In this document: positions 44,658 through 53,972 of the stretch, piece by piece | How positions within the stretch are numbered: position 1 is the stretch's first letter | Layout: every line of letters starts with the position of its first letter | DNA from: Clostridium_AM sp963780135 | GTDB taxonomy: Bacteria > Bacillota > Clostridia > Clostridiales > Clostridiaceae | Reading direction: 5' to 3' | DNA: 64,000 bases | Assembly (NCBI GenBank): GCA_963780135.1 | Contig: CAWAAR010000003.1 | Coordinates: forward strand, 4,622,849 to 4,686,848 | Notes under the pieces: model-generated | Seen by the model: only the letters and a program-made list of their open reading frames with translations | The model's database searches: none | Told to the model about the DNA's origin: nothing | Made by a program: the position numbers and the translations under genes

Positions 44658-47600
44658 TCATTTTGATAGCTTAGCTAATAGTTTTTCTGTTTTATCTAAT
44701 ATTGAAATTAGCAACTCAACATTAGCATTTTTTGCTACTTCTTCAGCTTCCAATGCACTTTTAGATACATCATTAGCTCTTACACTACCAGCAGAACCTT
44801 TTAACTGATGCAAAAGTTTAGCGCACTCATTAAAATTATTTTTGGCTATGTTTTCTCTAATATTAATCAGAAGCTTCTTTGCATGTTTACAAAATTCATC
44901 CAACAATTCTTCAGCAAGCTCTCTATCAAATCCAGATTGCTCCATAAGAATACTCACAGTTTCATTAAAATAAGAATTTTCCTCCTTTTCATTGTTATCA
45001 TCACTTACAACTTTTATATACTTTTCCATAATATGAAGAACCTGCTCTAAATTAAAAGGTTTAGCCAGGTAATCGTCCATTCCAGCTTCTAGGCACTTGT
45101 TATCATCACCTTTCATGGAATAAGCTGTCATAGCTATAATTGGTGTATGTTTTTTATCACCTTCTAATTCACGTATCTTTCTTGTTGCTTCATAACCATC
45201 CATCACAGGCATTTGACAGTCCATAAAGATAATATCATAGTCTTTATTTTCTAATGTTTTTAAAGCTTCTTGACCATGAGTTGCAATATCGCAGTTGAAT
45301 CCCTTTTGTTTCACAAGATTAATAAAAAACTTTCTATTTATATCATTATCTTCAACTAACAATATCTTCAACTTATTGTTATATTTAGCTTCTACTGAAG
45401 TGTGTTTGGTAATAAAAACATGATCACAATCTTTTTCTGAATTACTTCCTTCTAGAACCATTGCAACACAATCAAGCAGATCGCTTCTCTTATAAGGCTT
45501 TGAAATATACCCTGCAAATCCTTTTTCTTTTGCCTTTTTTGCTTCTGAATTTGTGTTTACTGATGTTAAAAGTATAAGTGGAATATCCTTTAAAGAATCA
45601 TTACTTTTTATAATTGTTGCTAACTCAAAACCTGTAATCCAGGTCATTTGATAGTCAAGTAAAATTACATTATATATGCCTTCAGAACTTTCCAATTTGC
45701 TTAACGCAGCTTTTGGGCTTTCCGCTTCACTTACCACGCAACCAACTTCTTCAAGATATACTTTTGCTATATAACGGTTCATCTCATAATCATCTATAAC
45801 TAATATTCTTTTGCCTTTAAACATAGAGTAATCAGGCATATTTGGAATCACTGAATCTTTTGACTTATCCAGTGTTAAATTGAAATTAAAAATACTACCT
45901 TTACCCTTTTCACTTATTAATCCTATTGACCCGTCCATCATTTCAACAAGTCTCTTGCAGATTACAAGACCTAAACCAGTGCCACCATATTTTCGAGTGG
46001 AAGAGGAATCAGCTTGACTAAAGTTTTTAAAAATTTTAGTCATTTCCATATCTGTCATACCTATTCCAGTATCTCTTATTGCAAATGAAATTTCCGTATC
46101 TTTATCCGTTTCTTTTATCAATGAAACTTCGATAAATACCTCCCCCTTATCAGTAAACTTTACTGCATTACTTACTAAATTGCTTATAACTTGTCTTATT
46201 TTTGTTGGATCACCTATAACAAAGTTAGGAATAGACGAACTTATAAGCATATTAATCTCAAGACCTTTTTCTCTTGCCTTAGCATCATAAAGGAATATAG
46301 TAGTCTCTATCATAGAACGTATATCAAAAGGTATCCTCTCAATTTCCATTCTTCCAGCTTCAATTTTTGAAATATCAAGTATATCGTTAATAACTGAAAG
46401 TAAAGTATCTGTAGAAATTTTAATTATTTCAATATATTCTTTCTGAGAACTATTTAATTCAGTACCTTCAAGAAGATCTAAAAATCCAACAATTCCATTC
46501 ATAGGTGTTCTTATTTCATGACTCATGTTGGCCAAAAATTGACTTTTTGCCATATTAGCCTCTTCTGCTATTTCCTTTGCAACAATTAACTCATTAGTCC
46601 TATCTGTTACTTTTTCCTCCAAATTATCTATTAGCGAATTTAGTTCCTCTGCCATACGATTAAAAGCCTTAGATAATCCAGCTATTTCGTCATTTCCGAA
46701 AATTTTAGCTCTCTCTGACAAGTCTCCTTTTGAAAACTTATCTGCAGTACTTATCAAATCATCAATTGGTTTAAGAATAAATTCTGTGCTTTTTATATGA
46801 ATTATAATAGCTAAGATAAGAGCAATAATTGCTAATAATATAGAAGTATTAATATTACTTTTTATTTCTTTAGTAAACATACTTTCAGGAACAGATGTTA
46901 TAACTAGCCAATCTAAACCTTGTTTTTCATATTCAAATACTTTTATATGAAACTTTTCCTTATCTATTTTTGAAACGAAACTATTTTTTGAAGTATTTTT
47001 ATAGTTTTCATAAGCTTCTGTAATTGGCTTGTTTCCAATTTCTCCAATTAGAGTTCTTTTAATATTATCATTTGAAACAGTGTGAAAATTAAGCTTGTCC
47101 AATGAATTTGCAACTAAACATCCTGAATTTTTCTCAACGATGTATGTTATTGACGAATTATTTTTTGCAATTTTTTTCAAAAATGCATTTAATCGTGAAA
47201 TAGTTATATGTGTACCCATTACCCCTTTAAGAGTTCCATTTTCATTGTAAATAGGATACGCCGCAGATAGTGCTAAATCATCTTTTACAAAATGCTTATA
47301 AATGCTTGAGAACACAGGAGTTCCTTTTTTCTTAGCCATTATATACCAATCTCTTGTTCGAGGATCAAATTCACCGTAATCTTTAACAAGACTTCCCTCA
47401 GATAAATCTTTATTTATACTATAATACATGGAGTGTCCATTAGTTCCACTATCGCTTCTATATAGCTCTATTTCATTTTTTTCATTTTTTCGTGCTCCAT
47501 AATATTCTCCACTTTCTGTGCCAAAACTAAAACTGTAAATTTCCTCGTTGCTTGATTTAACTACTCCTGCAAAATAAGCATCCCTTTGTTTCTTATTTTG

Positions 47601-47882
47601 CATATCTATAATTCCATTTTGAATTAAAACATGGTTTATTTCATTGTTGTATATAGGAACAGTAAATAATGTTTCAATTTCTTTAGAAACATCTTCACTT
47701 GAATCATTCTCCATTTTTGTAATAGTATTATCTATGGATGTTTTCCAATTTGAAAATGTAATATATGTTATGATGCTTATGGTAATAGTCATAAGAACAA
47801 TAAATGAAATACTAATTAACAATCTTAATGACCCTCTTTTTCTAGTGGTATCAATATTTTTCAATTTTGTTTTACTAAACAT
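44658..47882 (-). CDS. Hybrid sensor histidine kinase with Cache sensor, two receiver domains and Hpt domain
   Basis: About 1074 residues. Two membrane helices flank a dCache-type extracellular sensor (~60-340, with GVMGTHITISRLNAFL). A HAMP domain follows (LKPIDDLISTADKFSKGDLSER), then HisKA with His in FLANMSHEIRTPMNGIVG and HATPase (DPTKIRQVISNLVSNAVKFT, TGLGLVICKRLV). Receiver 1 carries VIDDYEMN and LLDYQMTWITG, which departs from the usual MPxMDG; receiver 2 has VEDNDIN and DCQMPVMDGYEATR. A C-terminal Hpt domain has His in LLHQLKGSAGSV. This is a full BarA/EvgS-like phosphorelay in one protein. The ATG at 47882 follows GGATGTGGAGG; ATG 47909 is an alternative. Confidence 0.92.
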   Translation of the reverse strand: MFSKTKLKNIDTTRKRGSLRLLISISFIVLMTITISIITYITFSNWKTSIDNTITKMENDSSEDVSKEIETLFTVPIYNNEINHVLIQNGIIDMQNKKQRDAYFAGVVKSSNEEIYSFSFGTESGEYYGARKNEKNEIELYRSDSGTNGHSMYYSINKDLSEGSLVKDYGEFDPRTRDWYIMAKKKGTPVFSSIYKHFVKDDLALSAAYPIYNENGTLKGVMGTHITISRLNAFLKKIAKNNSSITYIVEKNSGCLVANSLDKLNFHTVSNDNIKRTLIGEIGNKPITEAYENYKNTSKNSFVSKIDKEKFHIKVFEYEKQGLDWLVITSVPESMFTKEIKSNINTSILLAIIALILAIIIHIKSTEFILKPIDDLISTADKFSKGDLSERAKIFGNDEIAGLSKAFNRMAEELNSLIDNLEEKVTDRTNELIVAKEIAEEANMAKSQFLANMSHEIRTPMNGIVGFLDLLEGTELNSSQKEYIEIIKISTDTLLSVINDILDISKIEAGRMEIERIPFDIRSMIETTIFLYDAKAREKGLEINMLISSSIPNFVIGDPTKIRQVISNLVSNAVKFTDKGEVFIEVSLIKETDKDTEISFAIRDTGIGMTDMEMTKIFKNFSQADSSSTRKYGGTGLGLVICKRLVEMMDGSIGLISEKGKGSIFNFNLTLDKSKDSVIPNMPDYSMFKGKRILVIDDYEMNRYIAKVYLEEVGCVVSEAESPKAALSKLESSEGIYNVILLDYQMTWITGFELATIIKSNDSLKDIPLILLTSVNTNSEAKKAKEKGFAGYISKPYKRSDLLDCVAMVLEGSNSEKDCDHVFITKHTSVEAKYNNKLKILLVEDNDINRKFFINLVKQKGFNCDIATHGQEALKTLENKDYDIIFMDCQMPVMDGYEATRKIRELEGDKKHTPIIAMTAYSMKGDDNKCLEAGMDDYLAKPFNLEQVLHIMEKYIKVVSDDNNEKEENSYFNETVSILMEQSGFDRELAEELLDEFCKHAKKLLINIRENIAKNNFNECAKLLHQLKGSAGSVRANDVSKSALEAEEVAKNANVELLISILDKTEKLLAKLSK

Positions 47883-48113
47883 AATCCTCCACATCCTTTT
47901 TATATTCATTAATCCAGAAATCTATCATCTAATCTATGTATTTTGATTACATATTTGTTATAAAATAAAAATTATTCTTTATATCATCAATTATACCAAA
48001 TCATAAAATCCTAATACAAGACTAATATAGATAATATTTTCGAATTTTCTGAATTTATAAATACCGGATAGAGCTTTTTATGTTTGTATGAAACCATTAT
48101 TCACACATCAAAA

Positions 48114-49343
48114 TTAGATTAGAATAGTAAAACAAATGGATTTTCCATCATCACTCTTCACCGAAATCTTTCCATGATGAGCCTGTACAATAGAGTTGGC
48201 AATGGACAGTCCAATTCCGTACCCACCAGTTTCTCTAGCTCTTGAGGAGTCCGCACGATAAAACCTATCAAATAACTTGTCTAAATTTTCTTTATCAATA
48301 GTATCCGTTGTATTATATACTTCTAGCTTTGCTCCTCTCTTTGCAGCAGACAAAGAAATTTTGATGGTTCCTTCCTCATTAGAATACTTAATAGCATTGT
48401 CCACAAGAGTAGAGACTAGCTGATGGATACTATCCTCATCTCCATGGAATTTCAGTCCTGGCTTAATATCCATTATAAACTTTTTATTATGTGTCTCTGC
48501 AATGGTGCCAAATGGACCTGTTGTTTCAAAAACTGCATCACTTAAATCAAAATCAGTAAATATCAATTTAATATTGCCCTCATCCATCTTTGAAAGCGTA
48601 AGTAGATTTTTTACAAGCTTGTCAAGACGGGTAATCTGATTTCGAGTGCTACTAATCCATTCATTTTCACCACCAGTCAACTCCAGTACATCTGCATTAG
48701 CTGAAATAATGGCAAGTGGTGTCTTAATCTCATGTCCTGCATCCGTAATAAATTGCTTTTGCTTCTCCATATTTTCAATGATAGGATTAATAGCTTTTTT
48801 AGAAAAAATAGATACAAGAATAAACACAAGCAAAAGATTTATTAGTGCAACGGCGCAAGAAGTTAATAAAAATAAAGTAGCCATCTGAATCTGACTTCTA
48901 CAGTCCATAAACACAAGCATGTAACCATCTGATTTATGTACTACTATATATTTATAGATCCCTTTATATCCGCTATTTTTATTGCCAACTAGTATTTTAC
49001 TCGCATATCCTGCTGCATCTTCCGAAGAAATAGCAGCAATATGGCTTCTATCAATCTCCCGAATACTACCGTCTTTATTGACTTTTACTACAAAATATCG
49101 TGTTTCAAACTGGGTTTCCTCATTCATTTGAAAGCCAAAATTCAGATCATTGGATGGCGGTTTTCCTTTTTCATACAGTGGAAACTTTCCCTGATTTTCC
49201 GAAAGAATTTTAAGGGCACCATTCACCTTACTGTCCATTTGATAAATATTAATCGCATTAATAGAACCAAGGAGAATCAACACTACCAAAGCCAGTGAAG
49301 CCATTGTAATCATAATAAACTTTCTCTGTAATTTTTTAATCAT
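48114..49343 (-). CDS. Sensor histidine kinase of the alarmone-synthetase operon
   Basis: A 409-residue membrane kinase: helices at about 11-30 and 150-175 enclose an extracellular loop of about 120 residues. HisKA has FITDAGHEIKTPLAIISANADVLEL, HATPase has STLVDNAIKYSNEEG and GYGIGLSIANSIVQAHHG. Its ATG overlaps the regulator stop codon by four bases (ATGA), so the two are translationally coupled. The kinase-regulator pair follows a small alarmone synthetase, implying joint response to a nutrient or envelope signal. Confidence 0.93.
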   Translation of the reverse strand: MIKKLQRKFIMITMASLALVVLILLGSINAINIYQMDSKVNGALKILSENQGKFPLYEKGKPPSNDLNFGFQMNEETQFETRYFVVKVNKDGSIREIDRSHIAAISSEDAAGYASKILVGNKNSGYKGIYKYIVVHKSDGYMLVFMDCRSQIQMATLFLLTSCAVALINLLLVFILVSIFSKKAINPIIENMEKQKQFITDAGHEIKTPLAIISANADVLELTGGENEWISSTRNQITRLDKLVKNLLTLSKMDEGNIKLIFTDFDLSDAVFETTGPFGTIAETHNKKFIMDIKPGLKFHGDEDSIHQLVSTLVDNAIKYSNEEGTIKISLSAAKRGAKLEVYNTTDTIDKENLDKLFDRFYRADSSRARETGGYGIGLSIANSIVQAHHGKISVKSDDGKSICFTILI

Positions 49344-50014
49344 TTACTCTCCTCCAATGTATAGCCAACACCTCTCCCTGCCTTGATTTTTACATTAGCA
49401 TCTAAAGATGCAAGTTTCTTGCGCAGATAAGAAATGTACACCCATACCACATTTATTTCAGCTTCTGCATCATATCCCCAAACTCGTTCCATAAACTGTT
49501 CTGTGGAAATCAAACATTTTGGATTATTCATTAGCATCTCAAGCATCTGAAATTCCTTATTGCCAAGCCTTAGAGAAGATCTTTCATTTGATAACTCATA
49601 ATTTTCTTTATTAAGACTAATATTTCCCACTTTAATTAAGTTTGGTGTAAACTCAGACTTTCGTCTGGTCATAGCACGGATTCTAGCTAGCAATTCCCCC
49701 ATAGCAAAAGGTTTGTTCAAATAATCGTCTGCTCCTGTATCCAATCCAAGAATTCGGTCTTCAATCTCACTCTTTGCAGTAAGCATCAAAATCGGCGTAT
49801 GTATTCCTCTTTTTCTTAATTTTTCTAACACTTCAAGTCCGCTCATCTTGGGCATCATAATATCTAAAATAAGCACATCATAATTCTCTGATAATCCATA
49901 TTCTAAGGCATCTGCTCCATCATACACAGCATCCACTGAGTAGTTGTTATGTTTTAAAATGGCCACCAATGCATTTGACAATTCCTTCTCATCTTCCGCA
50001 AGTAAAATTCTCAT
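49340..50014 (-). CDS. OmpR-family response regulator of the alarmone-synthetase operon
   Basis: 224 residues. The receiver domain starts MRILLAEDEKELS, with phospho-acceptor Asp in DVLILDIMMPKMSG and the lysine in DYLNKPFAMGELL. The winged helix contains LGNKEFQMLEMLMNNP and VYISYLRKKLASL. I chose the ATG at 50014 because GGAGAAG lies six bases upstream; an in-frame start at 50035 exists. It overlaps the end of the alarmone synthetase by 26 bp. It is a candidate to bind the direct repeats at 50729-50761 in front of its own operon. Confidence 0.93.
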   Translation of the reverse strand: MRILLAEDEKELSNALVAILKHNNYSVDAVYDGADALEYGLSENYDVLILDIMMPKMSGLEVLEKLRKRGIHTPILMLTAKSEIEDRILGLDTGADDYLNKPFAMGELLARIRAMTRRKSEFTPNLIKVGNISLNKENYELSNERSSLRLGNKEFQMLEMLMNNPKCLISTEQFMERVWGYDAEAEINVVWVYISYLRKKLASLDANVKIKAGRGVGYTLEESK

Positions 50015-50681
50015 ATTTATCTTCTCCATCTTCACATTGTATTTCTTTTATCATATCGGAAATAGTCTGCAAATTCAAATCTGTTGAAGCAATTTCATCT
50101 GCACACCGTTTTAATTCATCACTAATCATCTTCTCACTCGGAAGATTTTTCTTATATTTTAACTGGTGTTCTAAACTTGCCCAACAATCCATAGCAATAG
50201 TACGTATCTGAATCTCACAGCACACCATTTCAATTCGGTTTTCTAGATGTAATGGCACTTGCAAAATTATATGATAACTACGATAACCGTTGCCTTTAGG
50301 ACTGTGAATATAATCCTTTTCCTTAATAATCTTAATATCTTGCTGATTTTTAATCATGTTTACAATCCAATAAATATCATCCAAAAATGGACAAATAACA
50401 CGGATTCCTGCTCCATCATGGATTTCCTTTAAAGCACTCTCCACCGTAATAGGCAAATTTTTTCTCCTTAATTTTTCTTTCATGCTCTTAGCCGATTTAA
50501 TTCTTGCCTTACAGTGTTCAATAGGATCCTTACATTGTTGTGCTACTTTATATTTTCGAATAATATCCAATCTAGAAATAACTTCAATAATTGCCCCTTC
50601 TAATAGTACATAAGATTCTTTATAAAATTCATGTTCTGGTGACAATGTTTCACATTCAATATCATATTTAGACTGCTGCAT
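49989..50681 (-). CDS. Small alarmone synthetase (RelA/SpoT synthetase domain)
   Basis: A 230-residue single-domain (p)ppGpp synthetase of the RelQ/RelP class, making the alarmone from ATP and GDP/GTP. Visible motifs: HCKARIKSAKSMKEKL (the R-x-K-S type substrate region), HDGAGIRVICPF, GNGYRSYHIIL and the catalytic-site EIQIRTIAMDCWASLEHQLKYK. There is no hydrolase (HD) domain or TGS domain. It is first in an operon with an OmpR regulator and a kinase. AGGAGG lies before the ATG. The exact oligomeric regulation of SAS enzymes cannot be read from sequence. Confidence 0.93.
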   Translation of the reverse strand: MQQSKYDIECETLSPEHEFYKESYVLLEGAIIEVISRLDIIRKYKVAQQCKDPIEHCKARIKSAKSMKEKLRRKNLPITVESALKEIHDGAGIRVICPFLDDIYWIVNMIKNQQDIKIIKEKDYIHSPKGNGYRSYHIILQVPLHLENRIEMVCCEIQIRTIAMDCWASLEHQLKYKKNLPSEKMISDELKRCADEIASTDLNLQTISDMIKEIQCEDGEDKYENFTCGR

Positions 50682-50728
50682 TAAGTATTCCTCCTTACCG
50701 AAATAGTGGTTTTTAACTTCTACTATGA

Positions 50729-50761
50729 AGTATACCCTTGCAACCTTAAATTTACTTTAAA
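50729..50761 (-). promoter_or_regulatory. Alarmone-synthetase operon promoter with 11-bp-phased repeats
   Basis: On the minus strand TTTAAAGT (50761-50754) and TTTAAGGTT (50750-50742) start 11 bp apart. They are followed after GCAAGGG by a -10 box TATACT (50734-50729). The second half-site and its GC extension (TTTAAGGTTGC) are identical to the exporter promoter site at 25544-25554, and the distance to the -10 is nearly the same. Confidence 0.6.
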
Positions 50762-50804
50762 TTGTAATAGTATCCATAAATACTCCATTGACTTTTATCA
50801 TTTA

Positions 50805-50949
50805 ATGAATATTTTGATTTATTTTAATAACAGAGAAGGATGTAAAAAAACTCAAGATTAAAAATAAGTAAGGAATACTAGTGAATACTTTCCATCTTGC
50901 ACAAGCAGAAGAGTCTATCAGAAGATACCAAAGGAAAAAATATATCTAA
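50805..50949 (+). pseudogene. Decayed paralogue of the 105-aa gene at 40693
   Basis: The start MNILIYFNNREGCKK corresponds to MNSLIYFDNRDDCKK of the intact gene. About 175 bp of the middle are missing. The deletion joins at AAAAAA tracts present on both sides in the intact copy, suggesting microhomology. After two stop codons the frame resumes as GILVNTFHLAQAEESIRRYQRKKYI and ends at the same stop. The hairpin that follows the intact gene also follows here (50971-51020). Confidence 0.8.
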
Positions 50950-51029
50950 AAGCGACATGCTCTAAAATAAAAAGAGGTTATCGCATAAAAATTTTTAAAT
51001 TCTATGCGACAACTCTCTTGACAAACACC

Positions 51030-51214
51030 GTGGTTACTAAAGGTCATATTGATCTAGTACGTGAAGTAACTGGCCTTGGCACCCTATTCTAGCTGGTTAC
51101 GGCGTAGAAATTTATAAGGATATTTCCAAGGCAGCCAATCATTTGGTACATTGGGATAAAACTTATAAAACAAACATGGAAAATCACATATATTCTAATA
51201 AGACAGCATTTTAA
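51030..51214 (+). pseudogene. C-terminal remnant of an FGGY-family carbohydrate kinase
   Basis: The first frame reads VVTKGHIDLVREVTGLGT; a second frame continues AGYGVEIYKDISKAANHLV and HWDKTYKTNMENHIYS to a stop at 51214. Together this matches the C-terminal end of FGGY kinases (the ...TALGAAILAGVGVGIYKD region of xylulokinase and relatives). Restoring one base in ACCCTATTCTAGC would join the frames as T-A-I-L-A-G. The rest of the gene is absent. It begins immediately after the hairpin of the decayed 105-aa gene, so the junction marks a deletion or insertion. Confidence 0.75.
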
Positions 51215-51248
51215 TGGTTAGATACTTTTTTATATCCATTTGACTTAA

Positions 51249-51659
51249 CTACAATACAGTTGCTACTACTGTATATATGCAGTATTCACTATTACAAACA
51301 TCGCAATCAAAAACAAAGAAGGAAAATGTTGCAGCTACTGAGTCTGCTACTGAAAGTTTCCATTGTGATCCAACAGGGATTGATTTAAATTGATTTTTAT
51401 AAAGCTTAAATACTTGAAAGCTAACAACTCTATTAAAATTATCAGCAAATACATTGCTTGTAAAATCAAGTTTAATGCATGGATTATTTAAGAAAGAAGT
51501 ATTTAAAACAAAAGAACTAACAGTAAAAGTAGTGCCTGCTGCTACATCTTTAGAGATTATGGTTAAGTTAGGATAATTACCTTGTATAATCATGGAATAG
51601 TGTTTATTTTCTTCTTTATAATTATTGCAATCATCATAATTATTTGACATTGAATTCAT
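51249..51659 (-). CDS. DUF4489-like hypothetical protein, 136 aa
   Basis: The N-terminus MNSMSNNYDDCNNYKEENK is polar and low-complexity. The remainder is beta-rich with the pattern AAGTTFTVSSFVLNTSFLNNPCIKLDF and a final FDCDVCNSEYCIYTVVAT, which resembles clostridial DUF4489 proteins. No signal peptide. Relatives of unknown function often occur in several copies in clostridial genomes. A GGAGG site lies seven bases before the ATG. It is 168 bp from the end of the LRR gene at 51827, same strand. Confidence 0.65.
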   Translation of the reverse strand: MNSMSNNYDDCNNYKEENKHYSMIIQGNYPNLTIISKDVAAGTTFTVSSFVLNTSFLNNPCIKLDFTSNVFADNFNRVVSFQVFKLYKNQFKSIPVGSQWKLSVADSVAATFSFFVFDCDVCNSEYCIYTVVATVL

Positions 51660-51826
51660 GAATAAAATCCTCCTTTTAAATAAAACATATCTATATTAAA
51701 ACTCTAGAAGAAATTGCAATATTCTCAGTTATAATTAATATATGAAGCTACATCATAAATGCATACATAATTGATTTTATTAGCTTCTTTCCAAAAGAAG
51801 GATATATTATTTTGTCTATTTATAAC

Positions 51827-53275
51827 CTAGTTTAAGGTTATTGTAATTAATGTATTTGATAATATTAATTGCCCGCTCCAATTTGCATATAATATCACAT
51901 TTCCATCTTTCATTTGAAAGACTTCTTTTGCCATATAGTTTTTTCCAGTCCCATCAGCACTTGTATTCCACCCCATAAAGTTATAATTTGCTTTTTCAAG
52001 ATATCCAGTATTGCCCAGTATTGTTACAGTTTCTTCCTGTGGGTATATATTTCCATCAACTGGTACTGTACCGCTTGTGCTTCCATTATCATTGTAAGTT
52101 ACGCTATAACATGGTATTGTTTCGTAAGAACCTGAATCAAGCACCCAAGGATTAGGAAATGAGTTATTTCCATAAATATAATAAATTTTTACAAGAGATT
52201 TATAAAATACATTAATGCCTACAGTTGGCTTGTCTCCAAAAAAATAGACTTTAACTAAGTCTTTACAATTCATAAATGCAGAATTATCAATGTTTTTCAC
52301 ACTGCTCGGAATAATAACGCTAGTTAGGCTGATGCAATCTAAAAACACAGAATCACCAATACTTACCACACTGCTTGGGATAGTAAATGAGCCACTTTTT
52401 CCAGCAGGATAGTATATTAAATTTGTTCTTGATTTGTTATATAAAACACCCTCATAGCTGGAATAATTTGAATTGTTGGCATCAACATTTATTGAAGTTA
52501 GACCAGTACATTTTAAAAATGCAAGATTACAAATACTTTTCACATTGCTTGGAATATTTACACTGCTTAGGTTATCACAATTAAAAAACACATAATTACT
52601 AATGCTTGTCACAGTTTTTGGTATAGTAAATGCGCCAGCTTTTCCAGCAGGACAGCATATTAAATTTGCTCTTGATTTGTTATATAAAACGCCATCATAG
52701 CTGGAATAATTTGAGTTACTAGAATTAACAACTATTGAAGTTAGGCTATCACAGTTTGAAAATGAATAATCCCCAATACTTGCCACACTACTGGGTATAG
52801 TTATGTTAGTTATGTTAGTACAATCTGAAAATGCAAAATTGATAATTTGGGTTACAGTTGTTGGGATAGTAAATGAGCCAGTTTTTTCAGCGGGACAACA
52901 TATTAAATTTTTTCTTGATTTGTTGTATAGAACACCCTGATTGCTAAAATAATTTGGATTATTAGAATTAACATTTATTGAAGTTAGGTTAGTACAGTCT
53001 GAAAATGCATAACTACCAATACTTAGCACGCTACTTGGTATAGTTACGCTAGTTATGTTAGTGCATCCCCCAAATGCATAACCACCTATACTTACCACAC
53101 CTTCTGATATAGTTATGCTGGTTATACCAGTGCAGTTCCAAAATGCGTAATCACCAATACTTACTACACTGCTGGGTATAGTTACGCTAGTTATATCAGT
53201 ACAGTCTAAAAACTCATAATTACCAATACTGGTTACACCATCAGGGATATTTAGTGAACCTATAGGGCATGACAT
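51827..53275 (-). CDS. BspA-like leucine-rich-repeat protein with C-terminal InlB B-repeat
   Basis: 482 residues. At least a dozen ~23-residue LRR_5 repeats run from residue 10 to ~370: SVTIPSSVVSIGDYAFWNCTGIT and variants. They alternate with longer units containing SNYSSYDGVLYNKSR. Residues ~400-470 form an InlB B-repeat (VTYNDNGSTSGTVP, GYLEKANYNFMGWNTSADG, ANW). Such proteins normally mediate surface adhesion, but this one starts MSCPIGSLNIPDGVTS with no signal peptide, so its location is unclear. AGGAGG precedes the ATG. It faces the lectin gene at 53569 across 293 bp. Confidence 0.85.
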   Translation of the reverse strand: MSCPIGSLNIPDGVTSIGNYEFLDCTDITSVTIPSSVVSIGDYAFWNCTGITSITISEGVVSIGGYAFGGCTNITSVTIPSSVLSIGSYAFSDCTNLTSINVNSNNPNYFSNQGVLYNKSRKNLICCPAEKTGSFTIPTTVTQIINFAFSDCTNITNITIPSSVASIGDYSFSNCDSLTSIVVNSSNSNYSSYDGVLYNKSRANLICCPAGKAGAFTIPKTVTSISNYVFFNCDNLSSVNIPSNVKSICNLAFLKCTGLTSINVDANNSNYSSYEGVLYNKSRTNLIYYPAGKSGSFTIPSSVVSIGDSVFLDCISLTSVIIPSSVKNIDNSAFMNCKDLVKVYFFGDKPTVGINVFYKSLVKIYYIYGNNSFPNPWVLDSGSYETIPCYSVTYNDNGSTSGTVPVDGNIYPQEETVTILGNTGYLEKANYNFMGWNTSADGTGKNYMAKEVFQMKDGNVILYANWSGQLILSNTLITITLN

Positions 53276-53568
53276 TTTAATAAACCTCCTTTACTAAAAA
53301 ACTAATAAATACACTTCATCTTATAATCAAAAATATATGATTCATAGTTAGCTTATGAAGCAAATATATAAGTGATTCATATTAAACTTAAATAGTTTAA
53401 TTGTATTTAAATTAGTACATAGAGAAAATAAATCCAAAGAAAAGTATTTGTTAACTAAATCATAATAATTAGGGAAGGTGGATAATTTTAGCATAAACTA
53501 ACCATTGCTATAAAACTAAAATAATATACAATGTTAATATAATAAATTATTATGGAGATGATTTACAA
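53276..53568. other. Divergent intergenic region between LRR protein and lectin
   Basis: AT-rich. It carries GGAG at 53554-53557 for the lectin and AGGAGG before the LRR gene. No other structure or frame recognised. Confidence 0.4.
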
Positions 53569-53919
53569 TTGTCAAAGTATAACATAAGCATTCCTGTTGG
53601 ACCTATTAGGAATCAAAAGGATGCTGAAACAAAATGTCCTATAGCATGTGCAGCACATTCAGGAAAATGGAATGGACAATGGACTACAGTTGTACCTAAT
53701 AAAATGAGTATTTGTATTTGTGAACTTGATACAGAAAGTAGCTGTTCTAGTGAATTGCTTATTAACGTTATGGCAGGATTTATTAAGGATAAAAATGATG
53801 CTAATGTAAAATGTCCTATAGTATGTGCTTCATATGGGGGAGAATGGACAGGATTATGGGTTACGCCAAAAGAAACATGGAACAAAATGAGTGTTTGTGA
53901 ATGTAAAATTAAAGTTTGA
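53569..53919 (+). CDS. MVL-family mannan-binding lectin, two repeats
   Basis: A 116-residue protein made of two homologous halves (about 5-52 and 62-116). Each has the pattern I-P-V/A-G-P/F-I-x-x-x-x-D-A-x-x-K-C-P-I, then G-x-W-x-G-x-W-x-T and a final M-S-V/I-C-x-C. This closely follows the Microcystis viridis lectin (MVL), whose two domains bind the mannose core of N-glycans. Four cysteines per half are an addition relative to MVL. No signal peptide. The start is a TTG at 53569, 11 bases after GGAG. Carbohydrate specificity is inferred from the family. Confidence 0.85.
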   Translation: MSKYNISIPVGPIRNQKDAETKCPIACAAHSGKWNGQWTTVVPNKMSICICELDTESSCSSELLINVMAGFIKDKNDANVKCPIVCASYGGEWTGLWVTPKETWNKMSVCECKIKV

Positions 53920-53972
53920 GTTAATTTAAGAATTAATCATAAATTCAACACAAATCCAAAAATTCTTGTAAA

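Noticed and set aside
44808..45050. Plus-strand frame opposite the hybrid kinase
   Set aside because: It is an antisense shadow within the Hpt-coding region with no ribosome binding site.
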